Below, piece after piece: positions 43,010 through 53,700 of a stretch of DNA of 64,000 bases. Source of the stretch: Anoplolepis gracilipes. Lineage: Eukaryota > Arthropoda > Insecta > Hymenoptera > Formicidae. The number at the start of each line of letters is the position of its first letter. Position 1 is the stretch's first letter. The notes beneath the pieces were generated by a model. It searched no databases, was not told the origin of the DNA, and was given only the letters and a program-made list of their open reading frames with translations. The position numbers were made by a program, and so were the translations under genes. The stretch covers positions 8,351,001 through 8,415,000 of the forward strand of contig NC_132983.1 in NCBI RefSeq assembly GCF_047496725.1. Reading direction: 5' to 3'.

Positions 43010-44209
43010 ATGACTGACATTCTCAACATCGCGGACGAACCGATCTTTGACGATCGCATCGTCAAGATTGAGACTCACGCATACAACCCATTCGCCAACA
43101 CAACGTTCGGACACAGTAACGAGATAAGAATACCCATACAACAACAGGATCTGTATGCATTACCGTACGAGAGTTTCTTATACATCGAGGGAGAATTGAA
43201 GATAAACAATCCAACTGACGGATCTAATGTGGTACTGCAAAATAATTGCGTAGCATTCATGTTTGACGAGATTCGATACGAACTCAATGGCGTGGAGATT
43301 GATCGCAACAGAAACGTGGGAATAACGAGTATGCTCAAAAACTATGTAACAATATCATCCGATAAAAGCGTGATTATGAGAAATGCTGGCTGGAGTGATC
43401 CAACTACTGTAAATGGACATTTTAATTTTTGCGTACCGCTCTACATGTTATTGGGATTTTGCGAGGATTACAGACGCATAGTAATTAACGCTCGTCACGA
43501 GTTGATCTTAATACGATCGCGCAATGACAACAATTGTCTGGTTGGAGCTTCGGTGGTGGAGCCTGTGATCAACATATTCAAGATACAATGGCGAATGCCA
43601 CATGTGCTGTTGAGTGAAATTAAGAAGTTGTCTATGCTGCGCGCTCTGGAAAGCGGACGCTACCTCAGCATGGGTTTTCGCTCGTGGGATCTGTACGAGT
43701 TTTTGCTGTTGCAGCGTACAACCAAGCATTCGTGGGCCATTAAGACCGCGACTCAGCTGGAGAAACCACGATACTTTATCTTTGCTCTGCAGACAGGTCG
43801 GAAGAATGTTATGCTCGAGGATATGAGTAAATTCGACGACTGCAAATTAACAAACGTGAAACTTTATCTGAACTCGGAATGTTATCCGTACGACGATATG
43901 AATCTGGATTTCGATAAAAACAGATGGTCGATTCTATACGACACGTACACGCGTTTCTGCAAAAACTATTACGGATACGAGTACCTCGAACCGAGCCTCA
44001 CCGTCTCACTGTTTCTACTTTACGGTCCGTTTGTAATCATCGATTGTTCTCGACAAAACGAATCGGTGAAAAATGCTACCGTAGACGTAAGAATAGAATT
44101 TGATTGTAAAGAAAATGTGCCGGCAAACACTACCGCTTATTGTCTCATTTTGCATGATCGCGTTGTCGAATACAATCCTCTAACGAACGTAGTACGTAAA
44201 ATTACATGA
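43010..44209 (+). CDS. Probable major capsid protein (element B)
   Basis: 399 residues, same length as A, with scattered conservative substitutions. NEIRIPIQQQDLY, FDEIRYELNGVEIDRNRN, GHFNFCVPLYMLLGF and MNLDFDKNRWSILYDTY are all present. Identical length and an open frame in both copies suggest recent constraint. Jelly-roll capsid fold inferred from resemblance to F54H12.2-like transposon-derived proteins. Confidence 0.72.
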   Translation: MTDILNIADEPIFDDRIVKIETHAYNPFANTTFGHSNEIRIPIQQQDLYALPYESFLYIEGELKINNPTDGSNVVLQNNCVAFMFDEIRYELNGVEIDRNRNVGITSMLKNYVTISSDKSVIMRNAGWSDPTTVNGHFNFCVPLYMLLGFCEDYRRIVINARHELILIRSRNDNNCLVGASVVEPVINIFKIQWRMPHVLLSEIKKLSMLRALESGRYLSMGFRSWDLYEFLLLQRTTKHSWAIKTATQLEKPRYFIFALQTGRKNVMLEDMSKFDDCKLTNVKLYLNSECYPYDDMNLDFDKNRWSILYDTYTRFCKNYYGYEYLEPSLTVSLFLLYGPFVIIDCSRQNESVKNATVDVRIEFDCKENVPANTTAYCLILHDRVVEYNPLTNVVRKIT

Positions 44210-44382
44210 ATCAACACTAGCAGGAACGCTCGTCTTATCAGCCAACCAACCAACCAACGTTTGATTCTTCTGTAAACGAAATTGGAGAATCGCATACTGG
44301 ATCATATAACATAAAAACTTGCGATACTCGATGATTAACGTCAGTCGTTTGTCGTCGTAGTTCTCGCTAATATCTCTTCATT

Positions 44383-44904
44383 ATGGTTGTGCCAACGTTT
44401 GTGGATCTTCAAGGATTTATCGTTGGAGGAAAGTTTATCGTGAAAGAAATTGCGATTTTGACCAAGGGATCTGTACTCTCTCATTATATTTTTACGAGTC
44501 TTACACCATTCCGTTTGCTCACGAGGTCTGAGAGATCTCAGGTTGCATGGTTGGTTGGAAAACATCACAATCTGCAATGGGAAGATGGAAACGTTCCATA
44601 CTACATGGCTAAACGTTTAATCACTGAGGCTGTGACGTTGAAAGATACATCTTCTCGAGTGTATGTCAAAGGACATGAAAAACGAGAATGGTTGGAGAAT
44701 TTACTGGAAGACGATGCGAGAATCGGTCTTATTATCAAGACATTGGATAACGACTATGATGACGTTCCTGCTTTAGATAAATTAGATGCTACTCTGCGTT
44801 GCGATAGACATGTACGAAATTGCGCTTTACAAAATGTATTTAAAATATTCAATTGGTGGTCGAATCATCATCATGAAGGTTCAATCAACCCATATTTACA
44901 TTAA
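44383..44904 (+). CDS. 'VDLQGF' protein (element B)
   Basis: 173 residues starting MVVPTFVDLQGF, homologous to 10883-11413. Shares VAWLVGKHHNLQWEDGNV, YMAKRLIT and CALQNVFKIFNWWS. Separated from the capsid gene by 173 bases. From 44905 to 45710 I see pyrimidine-rich subterminal sequence without genes. Confidence 0.7.
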   Translation: MVVPTFVDLQGFIVGGKFIVKEIAILTKGSVLSHYIFTSLTPFRLLTRSERSQVAWLVGKHHNLQWEDGNVPYYMAKRLITEAVTLKDTSSRVYVKGHEKREWLENLLEDDARIGLIIKTLDNDYDDVPALDKLDATLRCDRHVRNCALQNVFKIFNWWSNHHHEGSINPYLH

Positions 44905-45712
44905 AAAACTATAGTTCAAGTATTATTTTCTATATTCTGTAATTAAATTTTTTTAATTTTAAATAAATTTGGAATTTTTATACATTTATATATTTCTTTT
45001 ACTTGTCACCTTCTTTCCTTACCATCATGCTCTCTCCTTTCCTTACACATCATACTCTCCTTGTCCTACGTCTATAGCGCTGTCCTTTTCTCACCATGCG
45101 CGCTCTCCTTCCTCTCTATTCTTTCTCTCACCATGCGCGCTGTTCTTCCTCTCTATTCTTTCTCTCGCACCCATATCTCCTTTTCCTACCATCGTGCTCT
45201 CCTTTTCTTATCGTCATGCACTCCTTGTCCTACACATACACCACATCGTACTATAGAACGCCTGATTATATTTATTATTTACATTTATAGTCAAATATAC
45301 ATGATAATGCCCACCCACTGTGCGGCACGTTATTCTTTAGCGCAAACATCCGTACTGTCGACGGTCTGTTTATGTTATCATTTAGCCAAAAATTTTATCT
45401 CACGCTTTGGCGTAATAACATTTAACATTATAAAAAAAAACTTAACATGCTAAAATTATCTTTTTTCTCGCGTACGCGTTAGACTCCGTCTTATCGCGCC
45501 TCCGCTATCCTCCTTCCTCTCTATTCTTTCTCTCGCTATCCTTCTTCATCTCTATTCTTTTCTCTCGCACTCATATCTCCTTTTCCTACCATCATGCTCT
45601 CCTTTTCTTACCATCATACCCTCCTTTTCCTATCATCATGCACTCCCTTGTCATACACATACAGCGCTTTCCTTCTCACACCACGTCATACTCTCCTTGT
45701 CCTACGCTATAT

Positions 45713-46514
45713 AGAACGCCTATCGCACCGTATCCCTCTAACGCGTTGCGAACGCTATCGCACCGTCTCCCTCTACCGCGTTGCGAACGTCTATCGCACC
45801 GTCTCCCTCTACCACGTTGCGGACGTCTATCGCACCGTCTCCCTCTACCACGTTGCGAACGTCTATCGCACCGTCTCCCTCTACCACGTTGCGGACGTCT
45901 ATCGCACCGTCTCCCTCTACCACGTTGCGGACGTCTATCGCACCGTCTCCCTCTAACGCGTTGCGAACGCTATCGCACCGTCTCCCTCTACCGCGTTGCG
46001 AACGTCTATCGCACCGTCTCCCTCTACCACGTTGCGGACGTCTATCGCACCGTCTCCCTCTACCACGTTGCGGACGTCTATCGCACAGTCTCCCTCTACC
46101 GCGTTGCGAACGTAATTATTTATTGCAAATATACATTATGAATAAACAGAGTGGGGTGATTATTTTATCTATAACAGTTGACATTTCTCTCTCTCACCGT
46201 CAGACCTCCGCAGTCAGTCGGAGAGGACACTCCCTCCACGTGCGGAACCATATGTATGCCCCCCTCCCCCTCCCCCCTCCCCTCTCAATCAGGGGATGTT
46301 TGGTACCACCCTCCCCCCTTAATCTGGGGGGTGGGGCATTTGGTATCTCCCCCTTCCCCCTCAGTCTAGGGGGGACATTTGCCCCTTCCCCCGATTGAGG
46401 GGGACATTTGTCCCCCCCCGTCATTGCGGGGGGGACGAGGTACCTCGCCTCGTCCCCCCCGCTTACCTCACCCCCCTCATATCCCTGGATTAGATCTCTC
46501 TTATATTATCTACT
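45713..46514. repeat. Right terminal inverted repeat of element B with ~11 minisatellite units
   Basis: The 36-bp unit (gaacgtctatcgcaccgtct + ccctctaccacgttgc) runs from about 45713 to 46110, with some 35-bp variants. It is followed by the ~130-bp segment, the C-run block 46260-46480 and the terminal ...ttatattatctact. Confidence 0.92.
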
Positions 46515-47499
46515 AATATATATATATAAAATATATATATATATATATATATAAATAATAATAAAACAAAATGCAACATTATTACACAATAGTGATTTAT
46601 TCATAATTTTTAATATCTAGCACGTAGATCTCTCTCATCATTATTGTCAGATTCATTTTTATTAATTACAATTCGTTCTATTACAAACAAGACACAAAAA
46701 TCAGAATAACAAACTCACGTATCACTCATCATATTCGACTTATCATATTAGTGATTTTCAAAAGCAACAACGATTTATCAATAAGCATTTATTTAGTCGA
46801 TCACTCTTACAAAAATTATGATTTTAGCTACTCGAAATTTTTATTATATTTTAATTATAAAGCAAATATATATTTTACTTGCAACATTCTTGCAAAAGAG
46901 AAAACAAGAGATAATTAAAAAAGCTGGTATGTCCGCAGAATTCGATTTTGCGATTTATACTTTAGAAGTCTAAAAGTACACACTCACCGATAGGAATGAA
47001 GCTCTTGTTCCTGGAAAATTCTCGCTTTGGTTAATCTCCGTAAACGCACACGGGAGTTTGCACACTTTCATTTGGGAACTTTTAGGTTAATAAAAAATGA
47101 CGCATGGCAATGCGACAAGAGAGTGCAGGATCACGATCGAACATGTGATTGGGAGAGCCAATCATATGGCTGTTGCCAGAATAACGGCGCCGGCGCGCGT
47201 AATCACTTCATATAATAAAAATGCGCGGCATTAATTGTTCCGGAACCGTTAATAACGCTAAATTCTGTTACAATGAAAATTTTCTCCCGTCTTGAAAGGA
47301 AAGTACGTCAGAATTTTCATCGTTTATTAATTATTTTTAATTCATTTGTATGTAAAATCTTTCATAAACATCGTATAAACGTTTCAAATGTTACGTTTCT
47401 ATATTATGTTTCTTAGATGTTATAATGACGTTTCAGTATTATTTAGAAACTTTCTTGAAACTTTGAAACGTTCCTGCAACATTTCTCTTGAGTTTTGTG

Positions 47500-49120
47500 C
47501 TGTGTGGGGAGGAGGGAAAGGAGGAAAAGGAAAGAGGAAAGAAGATAGAAGAAAGCGGGTGGACGGAAGAGGAAAGGCGGGAGGAGAAGGAAGAAAAGAG
47601 GAAGAAAAGAGAGGGAGGAGAGAAGAGGAGAGAGGAGGCGGAAAAGGAGGAAGGGGGAACTTGGAAAAGTGGAAGAGAAAAAAGAGCAGTTTGGAGTGGA
47701 GATTGGATCGTGCGAGAGGAGGAACAGGAGAGAAGAAAGAAAAGCGAAGGGGGGTTAGTGGAGAGGAGGAAAAGATAGTTGAAGCGGGGGTAGAGAGAAG
47801 AATGGAAAGAGGAGAGAAGGGGGACAGGAAGAGCAAAGGAAAGGAGGACGGAAGATTAAAGAAGGAAGGAAAAGAGGGTAAGAAGGGAAGAAGAGAGAGG
47901 GAAGCGGAAGGGGGAAGCAGCGTTTGATGGATGGTAAAAGAGAGAGAAGAGGATGAGAGGGGGGAAGAGAGAGAGGGGGGACAGAAAGAAGAGAGAAGGA
48001 AGAGAGAGCAGAGAGAGAGTAAGGAGGAAAAGAGAGAGGAGGGAGTTGGAGAAAAGAGAGAAAGAGGAGAGAAAGAAAGAAGGGAGGAGGAGGAGAGGAG
48101 GAAAAGAAGGAAAAGGAATAGAGAGAGAGGACCAAGAAGAGAGGAAGAGCATAATGAAGGGTATTGTGAGGAGAACGATAGGAAAGGTGGCAAGGATAAG
48201 GAGGGTGGAAGAAAGAGAAAGGGAAGGTGGAACGTGGATTTTGTTGGTAGAGATGGAAGAGAAGGAAGATAAGGAGGAGATACTAGAACGAGAAGGGGAG
48301 ATAAGGAGGAAGTGGGGAGTGTGAATGGATGAGGACTTGAATATGGAGGAAAGAAGAATGAGGTTGAGGATCGAGGAAGCGGCAAGGAAGGAGAGGGCAA
48401 GAGAAAAGAGTGTGATTACAACGAACAGGGAATTGAGGGTAGAGGGGAAGTTGTGGAGATGGATGGAGGAGGAGAAGAGATGGAAGATAGAAGAGGAGAG
48501 GTAGAGAAAAAGAGAAGGGAGATGAAATGTTAGAGGGTAAGGAGGCTAGAAGACAGGAAGAGAAGGCTGGGGAGCAGGGGCAAGGGAGCGGAGGGCTGGA
48601 AAGCAGGGAAGAGGGGAGAGGATAGAAGAGAGAAAAGGAGACAAACAGAGAGCAAGGAGGGTTGGAGAGAGAGGAAGGGGGCGGAGAGAGCGGAAGGAGA
48701 GTCGGAGGAAAGAGGAGAAAAGAGGGATAGAGGACAAGAGACAGAGGGATGGACGGAACGTAAGGAAAGAGGGAGGAAAGAGGAAAGAAGAAAGAAGAAA
48801 AGGATGGCAGAGGGGAAGGGAGAAAGGTTAAAAGGTCAGAGGTGAAAGGGTGGAGAGAACAGAGGGGGAGTCAGAGAAAGAAGAAGGAAGAAAGAAAACG
48901 GAAAGCGGGAAGAAAGGGGGGTAAGAGAGGGAGAAGAGATGGGAGATAGAGAAGGGAGAGAGAAGGAGAGGGCGTGAGGGAGGGAGTGGGGAACAATCTG
49001 TAAGGTTGTATAATGGCCAGGCTCGCAGAGAAGAGGAATGAGGATAGATAACAAGAGGAGGGGAGAAAGTAGCGGAGATATAGAGAGAGGGACAGGGATA
49101 AAGTTTGATAGTTGTGATTT
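47500..49120. repeat. ~1.6-kb strand-asymmetric purine (GA) tract
   Basis: The plus strand is almost all A and G. Long Ser/Leu/Pro- or Glu/Lys/Arg-rich open frames on both strands are composition artefacts. The purine-rich sequence resumes after the MITE (49640-49700) and ends in a (cta)n tail near 49742, which could be the 3' end of a non-LTR element. 46521-47499 holds no supportable gene. Confidence 0.8.
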
Positions 49121-49125
49121 GTATA

Positions 49126-49631
49126 CAGGGTGTCCCATGAAGATTGAATCAACGTTCGTGAACAAAGCGCATTAAACTGAACAGAAAAGTCCTGTACCAT
49201 TTTGCGATTTTTGGAATAATTATTGAGAAATTAATTTACAAAGATCGGCAAATCCAGCGCGAGTATCAGCTCGCTGCAAAAAAGATGGCGAGAAGGACGG
49301 CCCTAAGGACGGTCGCTAAGCGCGCGCAGCGTAAATAGGCACCATTGCCTCGCGGTTATCAGGGGCATAGACCAGAAGCGTTGATAAGAATAATAGATTA
49401 GCGATTATTATTTAGCGGTGGGCCGTTTTTCTCGCCATCTTTTTTGCACTGGGCCATCCTTCTCACCATCTTTTTTGCGGCGGGCTGATCTCGCGCCGGA
49501 TTTGCCGATCTTTGTAATTTAATTTCTCAATAATTATTCTGAAAATCGCAAAATGGTACAGGACTTTTCTATTCAGTTTAATGCGCTCTACCTGTTCACG
49601 AACGTTGATTCAATCTTTATGGGACACCCTG
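49126..49631. mobile_element. TA-flanked foldback MITE (Tc1/mariner-like ends)
   Basis: The ends cagggtgtcccatgaagatt and its near-exact inverse are flanked by TA on both sides; the inverted arms extend ~150 bp. No coding capacity. It is inserted inside the purine tract. 49797-50724 shows no gene. Confidence 0.85.
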
Positions 49632-50724
49632 TATATGTATATATGTAAGGATGAGGAAAGGAGGAGGTTTGTAAGGGGTTTGGTGGTATCCGAAAAACAC
49701 TATGTACGAGTTGAAAACCCCGAGGGGACTCAAATAAGCTCTACTACTACTACTACTATTTTCAATATCTTGAAACATATGCTAATAGAAAAATAAATTT
49801 GTAATATGTATACTTTTTCTACTTCCAATCGAAAAAATTTTTTGACGTATATTTATTCGAATTATCAATTAAATATACATATTAATTAAATCTATTATAA
49901 ATCTAATCAGTTCTGACGTTATTAAAATTTAATAATCAAAAATATTCTGAACAAAATGCTGGCTGCGTATAAATTCTTCAGAATCATATTCTGCTTTTAT
50001 ATTTGTTGCTTAAGACTCACCTTTGTATCTTAATTTTAAATAAATCTTATATGTACATGCAAAAGTATGGAGAGATGAGATCATTGAAAGATAAATATTT
50101 TATATTTTATATTTTATCTACTTACGAGATTATTCAAAACTCTCAAAAAATACTGTTTATACATTGTTATAATAATTAACATAAAAAAGAACGATCAAAT
50201 TCTGTTTTCAATCTGTGATTGTTGTATTTCTCACAAAATCCGATTCTCTTTTAGAAATATCTTTTCTTTGTTTTCCTTTTTCTAGTAATTCTTTTTACTC
50301 TCGACTGTTGCCAATTGTAAGTTGGTAAAAAAATGGAGACAATATGCGTTTTAATTATTCAAAAATTGAATTGATATTCATTTTAACTCTTGCTAACTAT
50401 AGTACAGTTTATCTTTTGCTCATAAGTTTCTCATTAACCAAGGCAGATTTAAGGCATATAATTATCATTTTAATTATTTATTTTCTTATGATGTTTCCAG
50501 TGCTCTATCTTTGAAATATCACCGTCCGATTGATCACACGAGAAATAAAGGAAATAAGATGCGAGGAATATATTTGTATGTTCCGAAATAAAAAAATCAC
50601 GTAACCTGTTCACATATACAATATATATTTTCTCAATAATGTTGAACGTATAATATATGTAATCATTTTCCCAATTTATCAACTTTTTATATTCTTACAT
50701 GATATCCGTGTTAATTTTAAACGG

Positions 50725-53700
50725 CTATTTGTGATTAATTGGGATGAATTTTATATAAAACGGACGAGAAGGACAAAGTAGTAAATCGGCCTTTAACTGC
50801 AGATTTTTTAAATAATCTACAGGTTCCAAGTAAAAATTATGCACTAAACATGCTATTGTAGCTTTCAACTCCAGCAGAGCGAATCGTTGACCTATTATAC
50901 AATTCAAAGTTTATCGACACTATCAAAAATTATCGACACAAGCAGAAACGAAAATAACAATTTACCTATACAATTCCTCGGTCCTGCGCTGAACGGTATG
51001 TAGGAATATGGATGACGATTCTGTATTCTCTCGGGCAAAAATCTATCCGGATCAAATACTTCTGGATTTGACCAAAAATTGGGATCTCTGTGAACTCCGT
51101 AGATATGAAGATGTATGATCGTTCCAGCAGGTATGACATATGATTCTGAAAAACGTATTATAAAATTACAAAATATTGAAATTTCCCTAAATGAAAATCT
51201 TTTTTAAGAAAATGTACATAATATTATATTTTTAAAATGTTGAAGCATTTAAATTTATTTTACATTGGATAATATATACTTTGTGTATGTAATAATATAC
51301 AACAAAAAGTGGATTACATAATTTTATATGAAATTTGTATGAATCTGAATCATATAATAAAATTACAAAATATTGAAATTTACAAAAATACGAAATTAGA
51401 AAAAAATAAAATGTACATAATATTGGTATTCTTAAAATGTTAAAGCATTTTAATGTATTTTACGTTTGATAATTTATACTTCGTGGTATGTTATATGTCC
51501 AAAAATATATAGAGCAAAAAAGTAATGCATTACGTAATTTTACATCTTCAGCAGCTTTTCGAAATATGAAAAACACGCTGGGATACAAACGTAGCGCTTC
51601 CTTTAAACATCTCTCTAAGTATAGTAAATTTTGCAACGCTTTCATCGTTAGTTTCTTTCCGTTCTCTTGCATCACGGTATTGACTTCAACCCTTACACGT
51701 TCCTGTATCACCGATGACATTTAAAGTGTATTGTTTAATATTCTGGTTTTTATGTACGTACATATAAATAAATTCTTAATGAAATCAATTTTTCTTAATA
51801 TCAAAATAAATTTTTTATATTTATTTAAAAAATACTTTTTTTCGATATATGTATATGTAGAAACTAATATAAAGAGTGCCTCAAAATTAAATGTCAAAAC
51901 TTTAGGACCGTGAAAGATAAATTAAGAAAAGAAAGAAGTCTTTTAATGATTTGCTCGTTTTGAAGAAATGCCCAAAAAGCCATGTTGGAATGTTTAACGA
52001 AATTAGAATATCTGGCATATTGTGGCAGATGGTAATTAATTATTCGCTTGTAGACTTCTGATAAACAACTGTAATTAATTCATAATAGAAAGGCAAAAAT
52101 ATAAACATAAACTAAATATAAATTAAAGTAAGCAGATTACAATAAAGGGCAGTCTAATCAATGATATTCAATATTCCCTAAGGTCAATATTCTCTAAGGT
52201 CAACTGTGATTGGTTAATTTTTTGTGGTTTATGTAGAAGACTCTGCGGTATCGCGTATATATTTATAATCCTCTAACTTTATTTTAGAAAGGTTTTAATT
52301 TACTCTCTTTTTTAATCTTAATATTTTATTACTTTTATTTTATGATAAACATAATAATTGTAGTATTGTTTTCTATTTTTGGTGAAATCTTTTTTTTTTA
52401 GTTTTTTCCAAAACGAAGCAAAACTGAGCGATATTCTGTAGAAGTTTTTTTTTTGTAGTTTATCAATCTCCTATATGCACTCGAACTGTTGACATTTAAT
52501 TTCAAGGCATTTGGTATGTAGAATATATATTGCAACAAAAATTTGATATCTGTCCTATAGATCTGCATTATAATTATCCGTACAATACTTTGAATAAAAA
52601 TTGTAATTTAAATAATACATTGCAATAATATTGAAAAAAAGTACCTGAATATCTTTGTGTTCAGCTAATAGTAATAAAGCAAACATCATAGTCCTCGCTG
52701 TAGTATCGTAACCCTGTAATCATCATCATTAATTATTGTATTATTGTATTATGTATAACGTAATACAATTATACATGCTTAAATACACTAAACGAAAAAA
52801 AAAGATTACTGATACGTACTTCAAACATAAAAGTATCAACTTCTTCTCTGATGTCCAAATCAGTTAATAAACCTTCTCGAGATGCCGCTATTAAAAGGTC
52901 CAACATAGCCAGCCGCTTTTTTTTAACTTTTTAGAAATAAAAACAACATATTAGCTCAATCTCATTTTTACATTCTTTAATTAACATAGTTCTTGTATAA
53001 CATTCAAACTCTATTAGAAATAATAATGATTTAATTTTAAGACAGATATATGTTATATCATTACGCGTGATTACGTATGTCTACTACAAATAGTACAATT
53101 TTAAATTACGCAAACAAACTTAAATTAGCAGCTGGTCTCTTACGTACTTCCAAACACTTCAACATCATCTATCTCTTTGTCACTTTCAAAGTTTTTTAAG
53201 TACCGACCATTGGTGCGTTCGTGATAAAGTTTTCTTTCCGCTATGATCTACAAATACAAATACAATATTAATTTTTAAAAATGATTCTTTGTACTTAATA
53301 ACAGTATCATATTGTGCTGTAGCATAATATTAACGGCATAATGTGTTATTAATATTTTGAATTAATCATGTAATTTTACGGTACAAAGGTTATGAGATTT
53401 ATTGTAATATTACACAAAAAAAGAGAGTTTAAAGGATTAAAATAACATAATTTAGGACGTACTTTTTCCGTAAATCCATGCAATATTTTCAAGATTTTTT
53501 TTTGCTTTCTCCCATGTGGCGATAACGAGAATAACAAATTGTTATGGAACCAAGGCCTAAACGTTCTAAAACGTAATTCAATAAAACTATATAATTCTAA
53601 AAATAATATAATTTTGTAACAGCTTTATTTAAAGTCAGCGTAAATATTTAAAGTAAACTATAATTGATTATAGCGAATATAAATAAAATTTATCTATGTT

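Larger units (their letters stand above)
30439..46514. mobile_element. Polinton/Maverick element B, complete, 16,076 bp, with 6-bp target duplication
   Basis: The termini are agtagataatataagagaga at 30439 and its reverse complement ending at 46514. The flanking hexamers are identical: aatata at 30433-30438 and 46515-46520. Six-bp duplications and AG..CT ends are the Polinton hallmark. The gene set: two-exon PolB, integrase, three fibre-like ORFs, conserved unknown, ATPase, small Cys protein, PLA2/core, protease, two capsid proteins, small basic and VDLQGF genes. Only the integrase (one stop) and the accessory gene at 31226 (frameshift) are visibly broken, so the insertion is fairly young. Confidence 0.95.

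Noticed and set aside
45781..46398. 205-codon plus-strand frame of Thr/Ser/Pro/Arg repeats
   Set aside because: It is a translation of the 36-bp minisatellite and the G/C-run terminal repeat; units of 35 bp break the frame.
47420..48400. Long minus-strand frame (326 codons), and several plus-strand ones, in the purine tract
   Set aside because: Composition is only Ser/Leu/Pro/Phe (or Glu/Lys/Arg/Gly on the other strand), as forced by a GA/CT-only sequence.
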